The notes under the pieces are model-generated. The model worked only from the letters and a program-made list of their open reading frames with translations. It searched no databases and had not been told where the DNA came from. Positions 1-8,772 of a DNA stretch of 64,000 nucleotides are shown piece by piece (positions within the stretch are counted from its first letter, which is position 1; each line of letters opens with the position of its first letter). The DNA is from Aphelocoma coerulescens. Lineage: Eukaryota; Chordata; Aves; Passeriformes; Corvidae. Made by a program: the position numbers and the translations under genes. The stretch lies in the NCBI RefSeq assembly GCF_041296385.1, contig NW_027183584.1, forward strand, positions 62,001 through 126,000. Direction: 5' to 3'.

Positions 1-11
1 CAGAGCTCCCC

Positions 12-387
12 GAGCTTCTGTGGTGTCACAGTGGAGGCAGGGTTGCATCAGGTTCCATAGCATCAGCACGGTCTCCAGGGCTCCCAGAGGTTCTGTGGTG
101 TCACAGTGGAGGCAGGGTTGCATCAGGTTCCATAGCATCACCACAGTCTCCAGGGCTCCCTGAGCTTCTGTGGTGTCACAGTGGAGGCAGGGTTGCATCA
201 GGTTCCATAGCATCAGCACGGTCTCCAGGGCTCCCAGAGGTTCTGTGGTGTCACAGAGGAGGCAGGGTTGCATCAGGTTCCATAGCATCACCACGGTCTC
301 CAGGGCTCCAAGAGCTTCTGTGGTGTCACAGAGGAGGCAGGGTTGCATCAGGTTCAATAGCATCAGCACGGTCTCCAGGGCTCCCCT
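12..387 (+). repeat. 75-bp minisatellite, five copies (U1 example)
   Basis: The subrepeats are 12-86, 87-161, 162-236, 237-311 and 312-387 (the last has one extra C). Each starts GAGSTTCTGTGGTGTCACAG, has a central GGCAGGGTTGCATCAGG and ends GTCTCCAGGGCTCC. Only four sites vary between copies: GAGCTT/GAGGTT at the start, CACAGTGG/CACAGAGG, GGTTCCATAG/GGTTCAATAG, and AGCACGG/ACCACAG/ACCACGG near the end. The copies are contiguous with no unique spacers. 75 is a multiple of 3, so copy-number change keeps reading frames open. Each subrepeat holds a small CTGTG-GTGT-CACAG hairpin. Confidence 0.97.
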
Positions 388-460
388 GAGCTTCTGTGGT
401 GGTGTCACAGAGGAGGCAGGCTTCCTTGTAGTTCCCCAGCATCACAAAGGCTCTCCTGGG
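388..460 (+). repeat. Decayed 75-bp subrepeat at the 3' edge of the minisatellite
   Basis: It starts GAGCTTCTGTGGTGGTGTCA like a true subrepeat but with a duplicated GGT. It then keeps CACAGAGGAGSCAGG, CAGCATCAC and a CTCTCC close to the subrepeat's GTCTCC, with the middle diverged. It is present in every monomer with the same divergence, so the decay predates amplification of the 2.2-kb unit. Confidence 0.8.
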
Positions 461-637
461 AGCCACGGGTCACAAAGCACCGTGGGCTCTGTGCAGCCCC
501 GCTGTGTCACAATGGCCGCTGGCTTCCACGAGCCCCCGCAGTGTCCCAGTGGGCCCCGTGGCTTTAGGAGTGGGTGGCTGGGAGTTGGTGCCAGCGGCTG
601 GGGGAGCAGCAGCAGGGACTGTGTGTGGACAGTGCCA

Positions 638-655
638 TGGCCACTTGTGTGGCCA
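638..655. other. Hairpin TGGCCAC-TTGT-GTGGCCA
   Basis: A perfect 7-bp stem with a 4-base loop on either strand, unchanged in the copies inspected (for example 2756-2773). No flanking U-tract is present, so it is not a bacterial-type terminator. No function is assigned. Confidence 0.5.
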
Positions 656-721
656 CTGGTGTCTCTGTGCCAGGCACAGCCGTGGTGTGTAACACCGGCT
701 CTGGGTCCTTTGGCTGTGCAG

Positions 722-905
722 GTGGCAGTCACGGCCTGGAGCAGGGCTGCTCCCGGGGGACAGCCTGGGGCAGGAGGCTGCTGGAGATTCATTCCCCACA
801 CTCCTTGTCATGAGGTGCTCAGAGTGATTGGAAAGGCTGTTGGCAGCAGGCAGTTCTCTGGGTTCAAGCTGTGGAGCTGTCAGCGGGAATGCAAAGGCCA
901 AGCTG
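722..905 (+). other. Exon-like segment, plus strand
   Basis: A 184-nt stretch preceded by an acceptor-like CCTTTGGCTGTGCAG and followed by a donor-like CTG|GTGAGC. Five copies (U11, U15, U17, U24, U26) change the donor GT to CT. There is no homology to a known protein that I recognise. Motif evidence only; splice-like pairs occur by chance in vertebrate DNA. Confidence 0.25.
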
Positions 906-1148
906 GTGAGCCTTTTGTCCTGGTGCCTTTAGTGTGTGAGCAGTCCCTGGTGCCGTTGTCTTTGGATCCTGAGTGTGGGAGAGGCAAGGCTTAGGATGGT
1001 GCGTAGAGCTGAGAAGGAAAGTGCCGAGAGCAGCGTGTGTGCTGCTGCTTTGAGGGGTGCAGTTGAAGTTGTAGGCAGCAAGAGCTTTCTCAGCTGGCCC
1101 TTTTGTGAGCTCTGCTTTTGCCAGATGACTTCCATCTTACCCTCTTAC

Positions 1149-1266
1149 CATCTTAGCCTCTCATTTTTGCATATCCCAAACCCCCTTCCAAACATCCAGC
1201 AGCTGCTTGTAAAGAAGAAGTCCTAGAACAAAAAGCCAGTGCTGCCTTTCATAGCCCCTTTGCTGT
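1149..1266 (-). other. Exon-like segment, minus strand
   Basis: Read on the minus strand, a pyrimidine-rich acceptor (CTTCTTTCCTCTACTTCATAG) ends at 1267. 118 nt later come two overlapping donors, GATG|GTAAGA (GT at 1148-1147) and AGG|GTAAGA (GT at 1140-1139). In all class B monomers the T at the 1142 equivalent turns the second into AAG|GTAAGA, near the consensus. All three frames contain a stop, so this is not an intact coding exon. Confidence 0.25.
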
Positions 1267-1370
1267 CTATGAAGTAGAGGAAAGAAGCTAGTGAGACGCA
1301 CTTTCTTTCTCAACTCCATAGAGCGCATCCTTCTCTCAAGGTGGCAGAGTCCTTGGCGGAAGTGAAGCAT

Positions 1371-1382
1371 CTGCAGCTGCAG
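1371..1382. other. 12-bp perfect palindrome CTGCAGCTGCAG
   Basis: A self-complementary dodecamer inside the body, present in every monomer inspected. It contains two PstI-type CTGCAG sites and a central CAGCTG E-box-like core. Its regular spacing would give a ladder on restriction digestion. No function is assigned. Confidence 0.4.
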
Positions 1383-1571
1383 TTCAGACTGAGAGATGTG
1401 CCAGGACAGGAAACATTTGCTGACCTTCCCTGTTCCCTGTGCAACATGATTCTCGCATCCCAGTCACTTTCACATACCTTCGGTATCCCTGAGTCCAAGC
1501 AGCTAAAGCTCACAGAGACAGAAGTGTCAGGAAGGAAAACGTTGCAAAAGCACCCCCTTCTCTTATCAGCA

Positions 1572-1578
1572 TATAAAT
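1572..1578 (+). promoter_or_regulatory. TATA-like TATAAAT
   Basis: The sequence reads GCATATAAATTG in a short AT-rich stretch of an otherwise GC-rich monomer. An AT-rich match alone is weak evidence. It lies ~70 bp upstream of a strong acceptor-like sequence (1634-1650) rather than an obvious first exon. Recurs once per monomer. Confidence 0.2.
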
Positions 1579-1633
1579 TGTGCACAACAGGCTGCGGCAC
1601 CGAACCTTCCTTCTCAGATAGACATGCCATCAC

Positions 1634-1650
1634 ACTTTTCACTCTTGCAG
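1634..1650 (+). other. Acceptor-like polypyrimidine tract and AG, plus strand
   Basis: CTTTTCACTCTTGCAG fits a vertebrate 3' splice site well. The next donor-like sequence is AT|GTAAGC at 1743, giving a possible 92-nt exon (1651-1742). It is conserved in all copies I read. Motif evidence only. Confidence 0.25.
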
Positions 1651-1881
1651 CTCGGTTGAAAAGCTCCAGCAGCTGCTCCCGCAATAGCAAAAGGTTCTAG
1701 AAGTGAAAGCCAGTTTGGGGCTGCACCTTCTCCTTGCCGCATGTAAGCCACACCAAACTCCCTGATGCACTCTGTCCTCCCCTTCTCAAAGGAGTAGACG
1801 GTGGCATCAGGACACACCTGTGTCCCAGCAGCTGGGTGCCCAGCCGGGAGCAGGAGCAGGGCTGGGGCTGCTCCCAAAGTT

Positions 1882-1894
1882 GCCCCGCCCCAAT
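1882..1894. promoter_or_regulatory. GC-box and CCAAT-like pair
   Basis: GCCCCGCCCC (the minus-strand GGGGCGGGGC, a typical Sp1-type box) overlaps CCAAT. Such pairs are common in vertebrate promoters. U5 has T at 10587, which breaks the box. No transcription start is demonstrated. Confidence 0.25.
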
Positions 1895-1916
1895 GCCAGA
1901 GCCGGACATATGCTGA

Positions 1917-1923
1917 GGGGGGG
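1917..1923 (+). repeat. G7 homopolymer
   Basis: Seven consecutive G in GCTGAGGGGGGGCTGG, and the same length in the other copies I checked. An invariant run this long across 28 copies fits recent amplification, since homopolymers slip quickly. It lies just downstream of AATAAA on the minus strand. Confidence 0.6.
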
Positions 1924-1934
1924 CTGGATCAGGC

Positions 1935-1940
1935 TTTATT
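1935..1940 (-). terminator. AATAAA polyadenylation-like hexamer, minus strand
   Basis: Plus-strand TTTATT reads GGACAATAAAGCC on the minus strand, followed within ~30 nt by a weakly GT-rich stretch (TATGTCCGGCTCTGGC). It would end transcripts entering from the minisatellite side on the minus strand. I noticed no AATAAA on the plus strand of the monomer. Motif evidence only. Confidence 0.3.
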
Positions 1941-2172
1941 GTCCAGCTGCATGCCAGGAGTGAGCACAAAATCTACCTGCATTCTCTGCAGCATGCCATC
2001 CTGGAGCAGAGCCATTGCCAAAGGAAGCCGTCAGCCCGTGCCAAGCCAGTGCCGGAGTGGGATCCTAGCAGCACCTGTGGAAGCCGGGAGAGAGGAGCCC
2101 ACCTGGAGCAGGTTCGTGCAGGATTAATCATCCCGTGGCTTCCCACCAGGGTCCTGTTGCTTCCAAAAGGCC

Positions 2173-2189
2173 CCACAGTGTCACTGTGG
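2173..2189. other. 17-bp palindrome CCACAGTGTCACTGTGG
   Basis: A perfect 8-bp inverted repeat around a central T, in the decayed subrepeats just upstream of each minisatellite. It resembles the weaker CTGTG/CACAG inverted repeat within each 75-bp subrepeat, so it may simply be derived from it. It could form a hairpin that promotes slippage or recombination at the array edge. Confidence 0.4.
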
Positions 2190-2268
2190 CCCCTCGGTTC
2201 CACCAGGTTCCATAGCGTCACTGTGGTGCCCAGGGTTCCGTCAGCTTCGCCAGCATCCCCACGGTCTG
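2173..2268 (+). repeat. Decayed 75-bp subrepeats at the 5' edge of the next minisatellite
   Basis: This stretch contains recognisable subrepeat words in order: CAGTGTCACTGTGG, CCACCAGGTTCCATAGCGTC, CTGTGGTG, CAGGGTTC, CCAGCATC and CCCCACGGTCTGCAGAGCTCC. It looks like one or two old subrepeats with deletions. Together with 388-460 it shows that the minisatellite once extended further, and that the 2.2-kb monomer formed around it. Confidence 0.7.
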
Positions 2269-4386
2269 CAGAGCTCCCCGAGCTTCTGTGGTGTCACAGT
2301 GGAGGCAGGGTTGCATCAGGTTCCATAGCATCAGCACGGTCTCCAGGGCTCCCAGAGGTTCTGTGGTGTCACAGTGGAGGCAGGGTTGCATCAGGTTCCA
2401 TAGCATCACCACAGTCTCCAGGGCTCCCTGAGCTTCTGTGGTGTCACAGTGGAGGCAGGGTTGCATCAGGTTCCATAGCATCACCACGGTCTCCAGGGCT
2501 CCCCTGAGCTTCTGTGGTGGTGTCACAGAGGAGCCAGGCTTCCTTGTAGTTCCCCAGCATCACAAAGGCTCTCCTGGGAGCCACGGGTCACAAAGCACCG
2601 TGGGCTCTGTGCAGCCCCGCTGTGTCACAATGGCCGCTGGCTTCCACGAGCCCCCGCAGTGTCCCAGTGGGCCCCGTGGCTTTAGGAGTGGGTGGCTGGG
2701 AGTTGGTGCCAGCGGCTGGGGGAGCAGCAGCAGGGACTGTGTGTGGACAGTGCCATGGCCACTTGTGTGGCCACTGGTGTCTCTGTGCCAGGCACAGCCG
2801 TGGTGTGTAACACCGGCTCTGGGTCCTTTGGCTGTGCAGGTGGCAGTCACAGCCTGGAGCAGGGCTGCTCCCGGGGGACAGCCTGGGGCAGGAGGCTGCT
2901 GGAGATTCATTCCCCACACTCCTTGTCATGAGGTGCTCAGAGTGATTGGAAAGGCTGTTGGCAGCAGGCAGTTCTCTGGGTTCAAGCTGTGGAGCTGTCA
3001 GCGGGAATGCAAAGGCCAAGCTGGTGAGCCTTTTGTCCTGGTGCCTTTAGTGTGTGAGCAGTCCCTGGTGCCGTTGTCTTTGGATCCTGAGTGTGGGAGA
3101 GGCAAGGCTTAGGATGGTGCGTAGAGCTGAGAAGGAAAGTGCCGAGAGCAGCGTGTGTGCTGCTGCTTTGAGGGGTGCAGTTGAAGTTGTAGGCAGCAAG
3201 AGCTTTCTCAGCTGGCCCTTTTGTGAGCTCTGCTTTTGCCAGATGACTTCCATCTTACCCTCTTACCATCTTAGCCTCTCATTTTTGCATATCCCAAACC
3301 CCCTTCCAAACATCCAGCAGCTGCTTGTAAAGAAGAAGTCCTAGAACAAAAAGCCAGTGCTGCCTTTCATAGCCCCTTTGCTGTCTATGAAGTAGAGGAA
3401 AGAAGCTAGTGAGACGCACTTTCTTTCTCAACTCCATAGAGCGCATCCTTCTCTCAAGGTGGCAGAGTCCTTGGCGGAAGTGAAGCATCTGCAGCTGCAG
3501 TTCAGACTGAGAGATGTGCCAGGACAGGAAACATTTGGTGACCTTCCCTGTTCCCTGTGCAACATGATTCTCGCATCCCAGTCACTTTCACATACCTTCG
3601 GTACCCCTGAGTCCAAGCAGCTAAAGCTCACAGAGACAGAAGTGTCAGGAAGGAAAACGTTCCAAAAGCACCCCCTTCTCTTATCAGCATATAAATTGTG
3701 CACAACAGGCTGCGGCACCAAACCTTCCTTCTCAGATAGACATGCCATCACACTTTTCACTCTTGCAGCTCGGTTGAAAAGCTCCAGCAGCTGCTCCCGC
3801 AATAGCAAAAGGTTCTAGAAGTGAAAGCCAGTTTGGGGCTGCACCTTCTCCTTGCCGCATGTAAGCCACACCAAACTCCCTGATGCACTCTGTCCTCCCC
3901 TTCTCAAAGGAGTAGACGGTGGCATCAGGACACACCTGTGTCCCAGCAGCTGGGTGCCCAGCCGGGAGCAGGAGCAGGGCTGGGGCTGCTCCCAAAGTTG
4001 CCCCGCCCCAATGCCAGAGCCGGACATATGCTGAGGGGGGGCTGGATCAGGCTTTATTGTCCAGCTGCATGCCAGGAGTGAGCACAAAATCTACCTGCAT
4101 TCTCTGCAGCATGCCATCCTGGAGCAGAGCCATTGCCAAAGGAAGCCGTCAGCCCGTGCCAAGCCAGTGCCGGAGTGGGATCCTAGCAGCACCTGTGGAA
4201 GCCGGGAGAGAGGAGCCCACCTGGAGCAGGTTCGTGCAGGATTAATCATCCCGTGGCTTCCCACCAGGGTCCTGTTGCTTCCAAAAGGCCCCACAGTGTC
4301 ACTGTGGCCCCTCGGTTCCACCAGGTTCCATAGCGTCACTGTGGTGCCCAGGGTTCCGTCAGCTTCGCCAGCATCCCCACGGTCTG
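2269..4386 (+). repeat. Monomer U2, class C (2118 bp, 3 subrepeats)
   Basis: The subrepeat array is 2280-2505, two subrepeats shorter than U1. It carries the class C body haplotype: A at 2851, G at 3538, C at 3604 and A at 3720. Its third subrepeat starts like U1 subrepeat 3 (GAGCTT, GTGGAGG) but ends ACCACGG like subrepeat 4. That mosaic is consistent with a 150-bp loss by misaligned exchange. Confidence 0.97.
2280..2505 (+). repeat. 75-bp minisatellite, three copies (U2 example)
   Basis: The same minisatellite as 12-387 with two subrepeats fewer. The same three-copy state is at 6666-6891, 13245-13470, 26553-26778 and 53394-53619. The last subrepeat runs directly into the decayed copy that begins GAGCTTCTGTGGTGG at 2506. 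Confidence 0.96.
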
Positions 4387-6654
4387 CAGAGCTCCCCGAG
4401 CTTCTGTGGTGTCACAGTGGAGGCAGGGTTGCATCAGGTTCCATAGCATCAGCACGGTCTCCAGGGCTCCCAGAGGTTCTGTGGTGTCACAGTGGAGGCA
4501 GGGTTGCATCAGGTTCCATAGCATCACCACAGTCTCCAGGGCTCCCTGAGCTTCTGTGGTGTCACAGTGGAGGCAGGGTTGCATCAGGTTCCATAGCATC
4601 AGCACGGTCTCCAGGGCTCCCAGAGGTTCTGTGGTGTCACAGAGGAGGCAGGGTTGCATCAGGTTCCATAGCATCACCACGGTCTCCAGGGCTCCAAGAG
4701 CTTCTGTGGTGTCACAGAGGAGGCAGGGTTGCATCAGGTTCAATAGCATCAGCACGGTCTCCAGGGCTCCCCTGAGCTTCTGTGGTGGTGTCACAGAGGA
4801 GGCAGGCTTCCTTGTAGTTCCCCAGCATCACAAAGGCTCTCCTGGGAGCCACGGGTCACAAAGCACCGTGGGCTCTGTGCAGCCCCGCTGTGTCACAATG
4901 GCCGCTGGCTTCCACGAGCCCCCGCAGTGTCCCAGTGGGCCCCGTGGCTTTAGGAGTGGGTGGCTGGGAGTTGGTGCCAGCGGCTGGGGGAGCAGCAGCA
5001 GGGACTGTGTGTGGACAGTGCCATGGCCACTTGTGTGGCCACTGGTGTCTCTGTGCCAGGCACAGCCGTGGTGTGTAACACCGGCTCTGGGTCCTTTGGC
5101 TGTGCAGGTGGCAGTCACGGCCTGGAGCAGGGCTGCTCCCGGGGGACAGCCTGGGGCAGGAGGCTGCTGGAGATTCATTCCCCACACTCCTTGTCATGAG
5201 GTGCTCAGAGTGATTGGAAAGGCTGTTGGCAGCAGGCAGTTCTCTGGGTTCAAGCTGTGGAGCTGTCAGCGGGAATGCAAAGGCCAAGCTGGTGAGCCTT
5301 TTGTCCTGGTGCCTTTAGTGTGTGAGCAGTCCCTGGTGCCGTTGTCTTTGGATCCTGAGTGTGGGAGAGGCAAGGCTTAGGATGGTGCGTAGAGCTGAGA
5401 AGGAAAGTGCCGAGAGCAGCGTGTGTGCTGCTGCTTTGAGGGGTGCAGTTGAAGTTGTAGGCAGCAAGAGCTTTCTCAGCTGGCCCTTTTGTGAGCTCTG
5501 CTTTTGCCAGATGACTTCCATCTTACCCTCTTACCATCTTAGCCTCTCATTTTTGCATATCCCAAACCCCCTTCCAAACATCCAGCAGCTGCTTGTAAAG
5601 AAGAAGTCCTAGAACAAAAAGCCAGTGCTGCCTTTCATAGCCCCTTTGCTGTCTATGAAGTAGAGGAAAGAAGCTAGTGAGACGCACTTTCTTTCTCAAC
5701 TCCATAGAGCGCATCCTTCTCTCAAGGTGGCAGAGTCCTTGGCGGAAGTGAAGCATCTGCAGCTGCAGTTCAGACTGAGAGATGTGCCAGGACAGGAAAC
5801 ATTTGCTGACCTTCCCTGTTCCCTGTGCAACATGATTCTCGCATCCCAGTCACTTTCACATACCTTCGGTATCCCTGAGTCCAAGCAGCTAAAGCTCACA
5901 GAGACAGAAGTGTCAGGAAGGAAAACGTTGCAAAAGCACCCCCTTCTCTTATCAGCATATAAATTGTGCACAACAGGCTGCGGCACCGAACCTTCCTTCT
6001 CAGATAGACATGCCATCACACTTTTCACTCTTGCAGCTCGGTTGAAAAGCTCCAGCAGCTGCTCCCGCAATAGCAAAAGGTTCTAGAAGTGAAAGCCAGT
6101 TTGGGGCTGCACCTTCTCCTTGCCGCATGTAAGCCACACCAAACTCCCTGATGCACTCTGTCCTCCCCTTCTCAAAGGAGTAGACGGTGGCATCAGGACA
6201 CACCTGTGTCCCAGCAGCTGGGTGCCCAGCCGGGAGCAGGAGCAGGGCTGGGGCTGCTCCCAAAGTTGCCCCGCCCCAATGCCAGAGCCGGACATATGCT
6301 GAGGGGGGGCTGGATCAGGCTTTATTGTCCAGCTGCATGCCAGGAGTGAGCACAAAATCTACCTGCATTCTCTGCAGCATGCCATCCTGGAGCAGAGCCA
6401 TTGCCAAAGGAAGCCGTCAGCCCGTGCCAAGCCAGTGCCGGAGTGGGATCCTAGCAGCACCTGTGGAAGCCGGGAGAGAGGAGCCCACCTGGAGCAGGTT
6501 CGTGCAGGATTAATCATCCCGTGGCTTCCCACCAGGGTCCTGTTGCTTCCAAAAGGCCCCACAGTGTCACTGTGGCCCCTCGGTTCCACCAGGTTCCATA
6601 GCGTCACTGTGGTGCCCAGGGTTCCGTCAGCTTCGCCAGCATCCCCACGGTCTG
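4387..6654 (+). repeat. Monomer U3, class A (2268 bp), near-copy of U1
   Basis: The subrepeat array is 4398-4773 with the same subrepeat order and end types as U1. It shares the U1-specific G at 4802 and the rare G at 5930. No difference from U1 was noticed. With U4 it repeats the U1-U2 dimer. Confidence 0.97.
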
Positions 6655-8772
6655 CAGAGCTCCCCGAGCTTCTGTGGTGTCACAGTGGAGGCAGGGTTGC
6701 ATCAGGTTCCATAGCATCAGCACGGTCTCCAGGGCTCCCAGAGGTTCTGTGGTGTCACAGTGGAGGCAGGGTTGCATCAGGTTCCATAGCATCACCACAG
6801 TCTCCAGGGCTCCCTGAGCTTCTGTGGTGTCACAGTGGAGGCAGGGTTGCATCAGGTTCCATAGCATCACCACGGTCTCCAGGGCTCCCCTGAGCTTCTG
6901 TGGTGGTGTCACAGAGGAGCCAGGCTTCCTTGTAGTTCCCCAGCATCACAAAGGCTCTCCTGGGAGCCACGGGTCACAAAGCACCGTGGGCTCTGTGCAG
7001 CCCCGCTGTGTCACAATGGCCGCTGGCTTCCACGAGCCCCCGCAGTGTCCCAGTGGGCCCCGTGGCTTTAGGAGTGGGTGGCTGGGAGTTGGTGCCAGCG
7101 GCTGGGGGAGCAGCAGCAGGGACTGTGTGTGGACAGTGCCATGGCCACTTGTGTGGCCACTGGTGTCTCTGTGCCAGGCACAGCCGTGGTGTGTAACACC
7201 GGCTCTGGGTCCTTTGGCTGTGCAGGTGGCAGTCACAGCCTGGAGCAGGGCTGCTCCCGGGGGACAGCCTGGGGCAGGAGGCTGCTGGAGATTCATTCCC
7301 CACACTCCTTGTCATGAGGTGCTCAGAGTGATTGGAAAGGCTGTTGGCAGCAGGCAGTTCTCTGGGTTCAAGCTGTGGAGCTGTCAGCGGGAATGCAAAG
7401 GCCAAGCTGGTGAGCCTTTTGTCCTGGTGCCTTTAGTGTGTGAGCAGTCCCTGGTGCCGTTGTCTTTGGATCCTGAGTGTGGGAGAGGCAAGGCTTAGGA
7501 TGGTGCGTAGAGCTGAGAAGGAAAGTGCCGAGAGCAGCGTGTGTGCTGCTGCTTTGAGGGGTGCAGTTGAAGTTGTAGGCAGCAAGAGCTTTCTCAGCTG
7601 GCCCTTTTGTGAGCTCTGCTTTTGCCAGATGACTTCCATCTTACCCTCTTACCATCTTAGCCTCTCATTTTTGCATATCCCAAACCCCCTTCCAAACATC
7701 CAGCAGCTGCTTGTAAAGAAGAAGTCCTAGAACAAAAAGCCAGTGCTGCCTTTCATAGCCCCTTTGCTGTCTATGAAGTAGAGGAAAGAAGCTAGTGAGA
7801 CGCACTTTCTTTCTCAACTCCATAGAGCGCATCCTTCTCTCAAGGTGGCAGAGTCCTTGGCGGAAGTGAAGCATCTGCAGCTGCAGTTCAGACTGAGAGA
7901 TGTGCCAGGACAGGAAACATTTGGTGACCTTCCCTGTTCCCTGTGCAACATGATTCTCGCATCCCAGTCACTTTCACATACCTTCGGTACCCCTGAGTCC
8001 AAGCAGCTAAAGCTCACAGAGACAGAAGTGTCAGGAAGGAAAACGTTCCAAAAGCACCCCCTTCTCTTATCAGCATATAAATTGTGCACAACAGGCTGCG
8101 GCACCAAACCTTCCTTCTCAGATAGACATGCCATCACACTTTTCACTCTTGCAGCTCGGTTGAAAAGCTCCAGCAGCTGCTCCCGCAATAGCAAAAGGTT
8201 CTAGAAGTGAAAGCCAGTTTGGGGCTGCACCTTCTCCTTGCCGCATGTAAGCCACACCAAACTCCCTGATGCACTCTGTCCTCCCCTTCTCAAAGGAGTA
8301 GACGGTGGCATCAGGACACACCTGTGTCCCAGCAGCTGGGTGCCCAGCCGGGAGCAGGAGCAGGGCTGGGGCTGCTCCCAAAGTTGCCCCGCCCCAATGC
8401 CAGAGCCGGACATATGCTGAGGGGGGGCTGGATCAGGCTTTATTGTCCAGCTGCATGCCAGGAGTGAGCACAAAATCTACCTGCATTCTCTGCAGCATGC
8501 CATCCTGGAGCAGAGCCATTGCCAAAGGAAGCCGTGAGCCCGTGCCAAGCCAGTGCCGGAGTGGGATCCTAGCAGCACCTGTGGAAGCCGGGAGAGAGGA
8601 GCCCACCTGGAGCAGGTTCGTGCAGGATTAATCATCCCGTGGCTTCCCACCAGGGTCCTGTTGCTTCCAAAAGGCCCCACAGTGTCACTGTGGCCCCTCG
8701 GTTCCACCAGGTTCCATAGCGTCACTGTGGTGCCCAGGGTTCCGTCAGCTTCGCCAGCATCCCCACGGTCTG
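6655..8772 (+). repeat. Monomer U4, class C (2118 bp), near-copy of U2
   Basis: The subrepeat array is 6666-6891. It has the class C haplotype: A at 7237, G at 7924, C at 7990 and A at 8106. The only difference from U2 noticed is G at 8536, where U2 has C at 4150. The same change recurs in U8, U14, U18 and U20, so it has been spread between classes. Confidence 0.97.

Larger units (their letters stand above)
461..2172. other. Monomer body, ~1.7 kb non-minisatellite segment, no gene recognised
   Basis: The invariant core of the monomer, repeated 29 times. Open frames exist on both strands, but none matches a family I recognise and none dominates. On the plus strand frames end at 994, 1226, 1700 and 2127. 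On the minus strand they span 1877-1614, 1690-1310, 1370-1161, 1135-929 and 901-470. Most start at GTG or TTG. Only the 68- and 69-codon minus frames at 1135-929 and 1370-1161 start at ATG. Splice-like, TATA-like and polyadenylation-like motifs suggest it may derive from, or act as, a transcribed non-coding or relic-gene segment; this is inference. Confidence 0.6.
1..2268 (+). repeat. Monomer U1, class A (2268 bp, 5 subrepeats)
   Basis: Reference monomer for the positions quoted elsewhere. The 75-bp array is 12-387. Subrepeats 1-5 alternate between GAGCTTCTG and GAGGTTCTG starts, and the fifth carries GGTTCAATAG instead of GGTTCCATAG. It shares two rare variants with U3: G at 416 (nearly all other copies have C) and G at 1544 (also in U14). 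It has CCC at 498-500, G at 560 and C at 1142. Confidence 0.97.
1..4386 (+). repeat. A-C dimer, first copy
   Basis: U1-U2 is repeated immediately by U3-U4 at 4387-8772, also 4386 bp. The two share G at 416/4802 and 1544/5930 and the class C haplotype. The only difference noticed is 4150 (C) versus 8536 (G). Recent tandem duplication is inferred. Confidence 0.85.
4387..8772 (+). repeat. A-C dimer, second copy
   Basis: The second copy of the 4386-bp dimer at 1-4386. Its last ~240 bp carries the G variant at 8536 seen in several B and A monomers, which suggests later conversion of that end. Confidence 0.85.

Noticed and set aside
12..387. CRISPR array
   Set aside because: The 75-bp repeats are directly adjacent with no unique spacers, the repeats themselves vary, and there are no cas genes.
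461..580. A further decayed 75-bp subrepeat (GCTGTGTCACAATGG, CAGTGTCCCAGTGGG)
   Set aside because: Words resemble the subrepeat, but order and spacing are too loose to align by eye. It could equally be an unrelated GC-rich minisatellite remnant.
638..655. Rho-independent terminator
   Set aside because: The hairpin has no following T-run on either strand and the context is eukaryotic.
170..994. Longest plus-strand open frame (274 codons) as a protein gene
   Set aside because: GTG start, low-complexity 25-residue repeat at the N-terminus, no recognisable domain, amino-acid-changing variants between copies, and equally open frames on the other strand. It is an effect of a stop-poor 75-bp repeat.
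1572..1578. A confident promoter call at TATAAAT
   Set aside because: A single AT-rich hexamer without initiator or start-site evidence; listed only as a low-confidence motif.
1310..1877. Minus-strand frames 1877-1614 and 1690-1310 as remnants of a real protein
   Set aside because: The translations look more protein-like than most (for example LLREQLLELFNRA), but both start at TTG, overlap one another in different frames and match no family I can name. They are kept only as part of the body description.
461..2172. LTR of an endogenous retrovirus, given the TATA-like and AATAAA-like motifs
   Set aside because: The two motifs are on opposite strands, there are no TG...CA ends or target-site duplications, and no retroviral coding sequence is seen.
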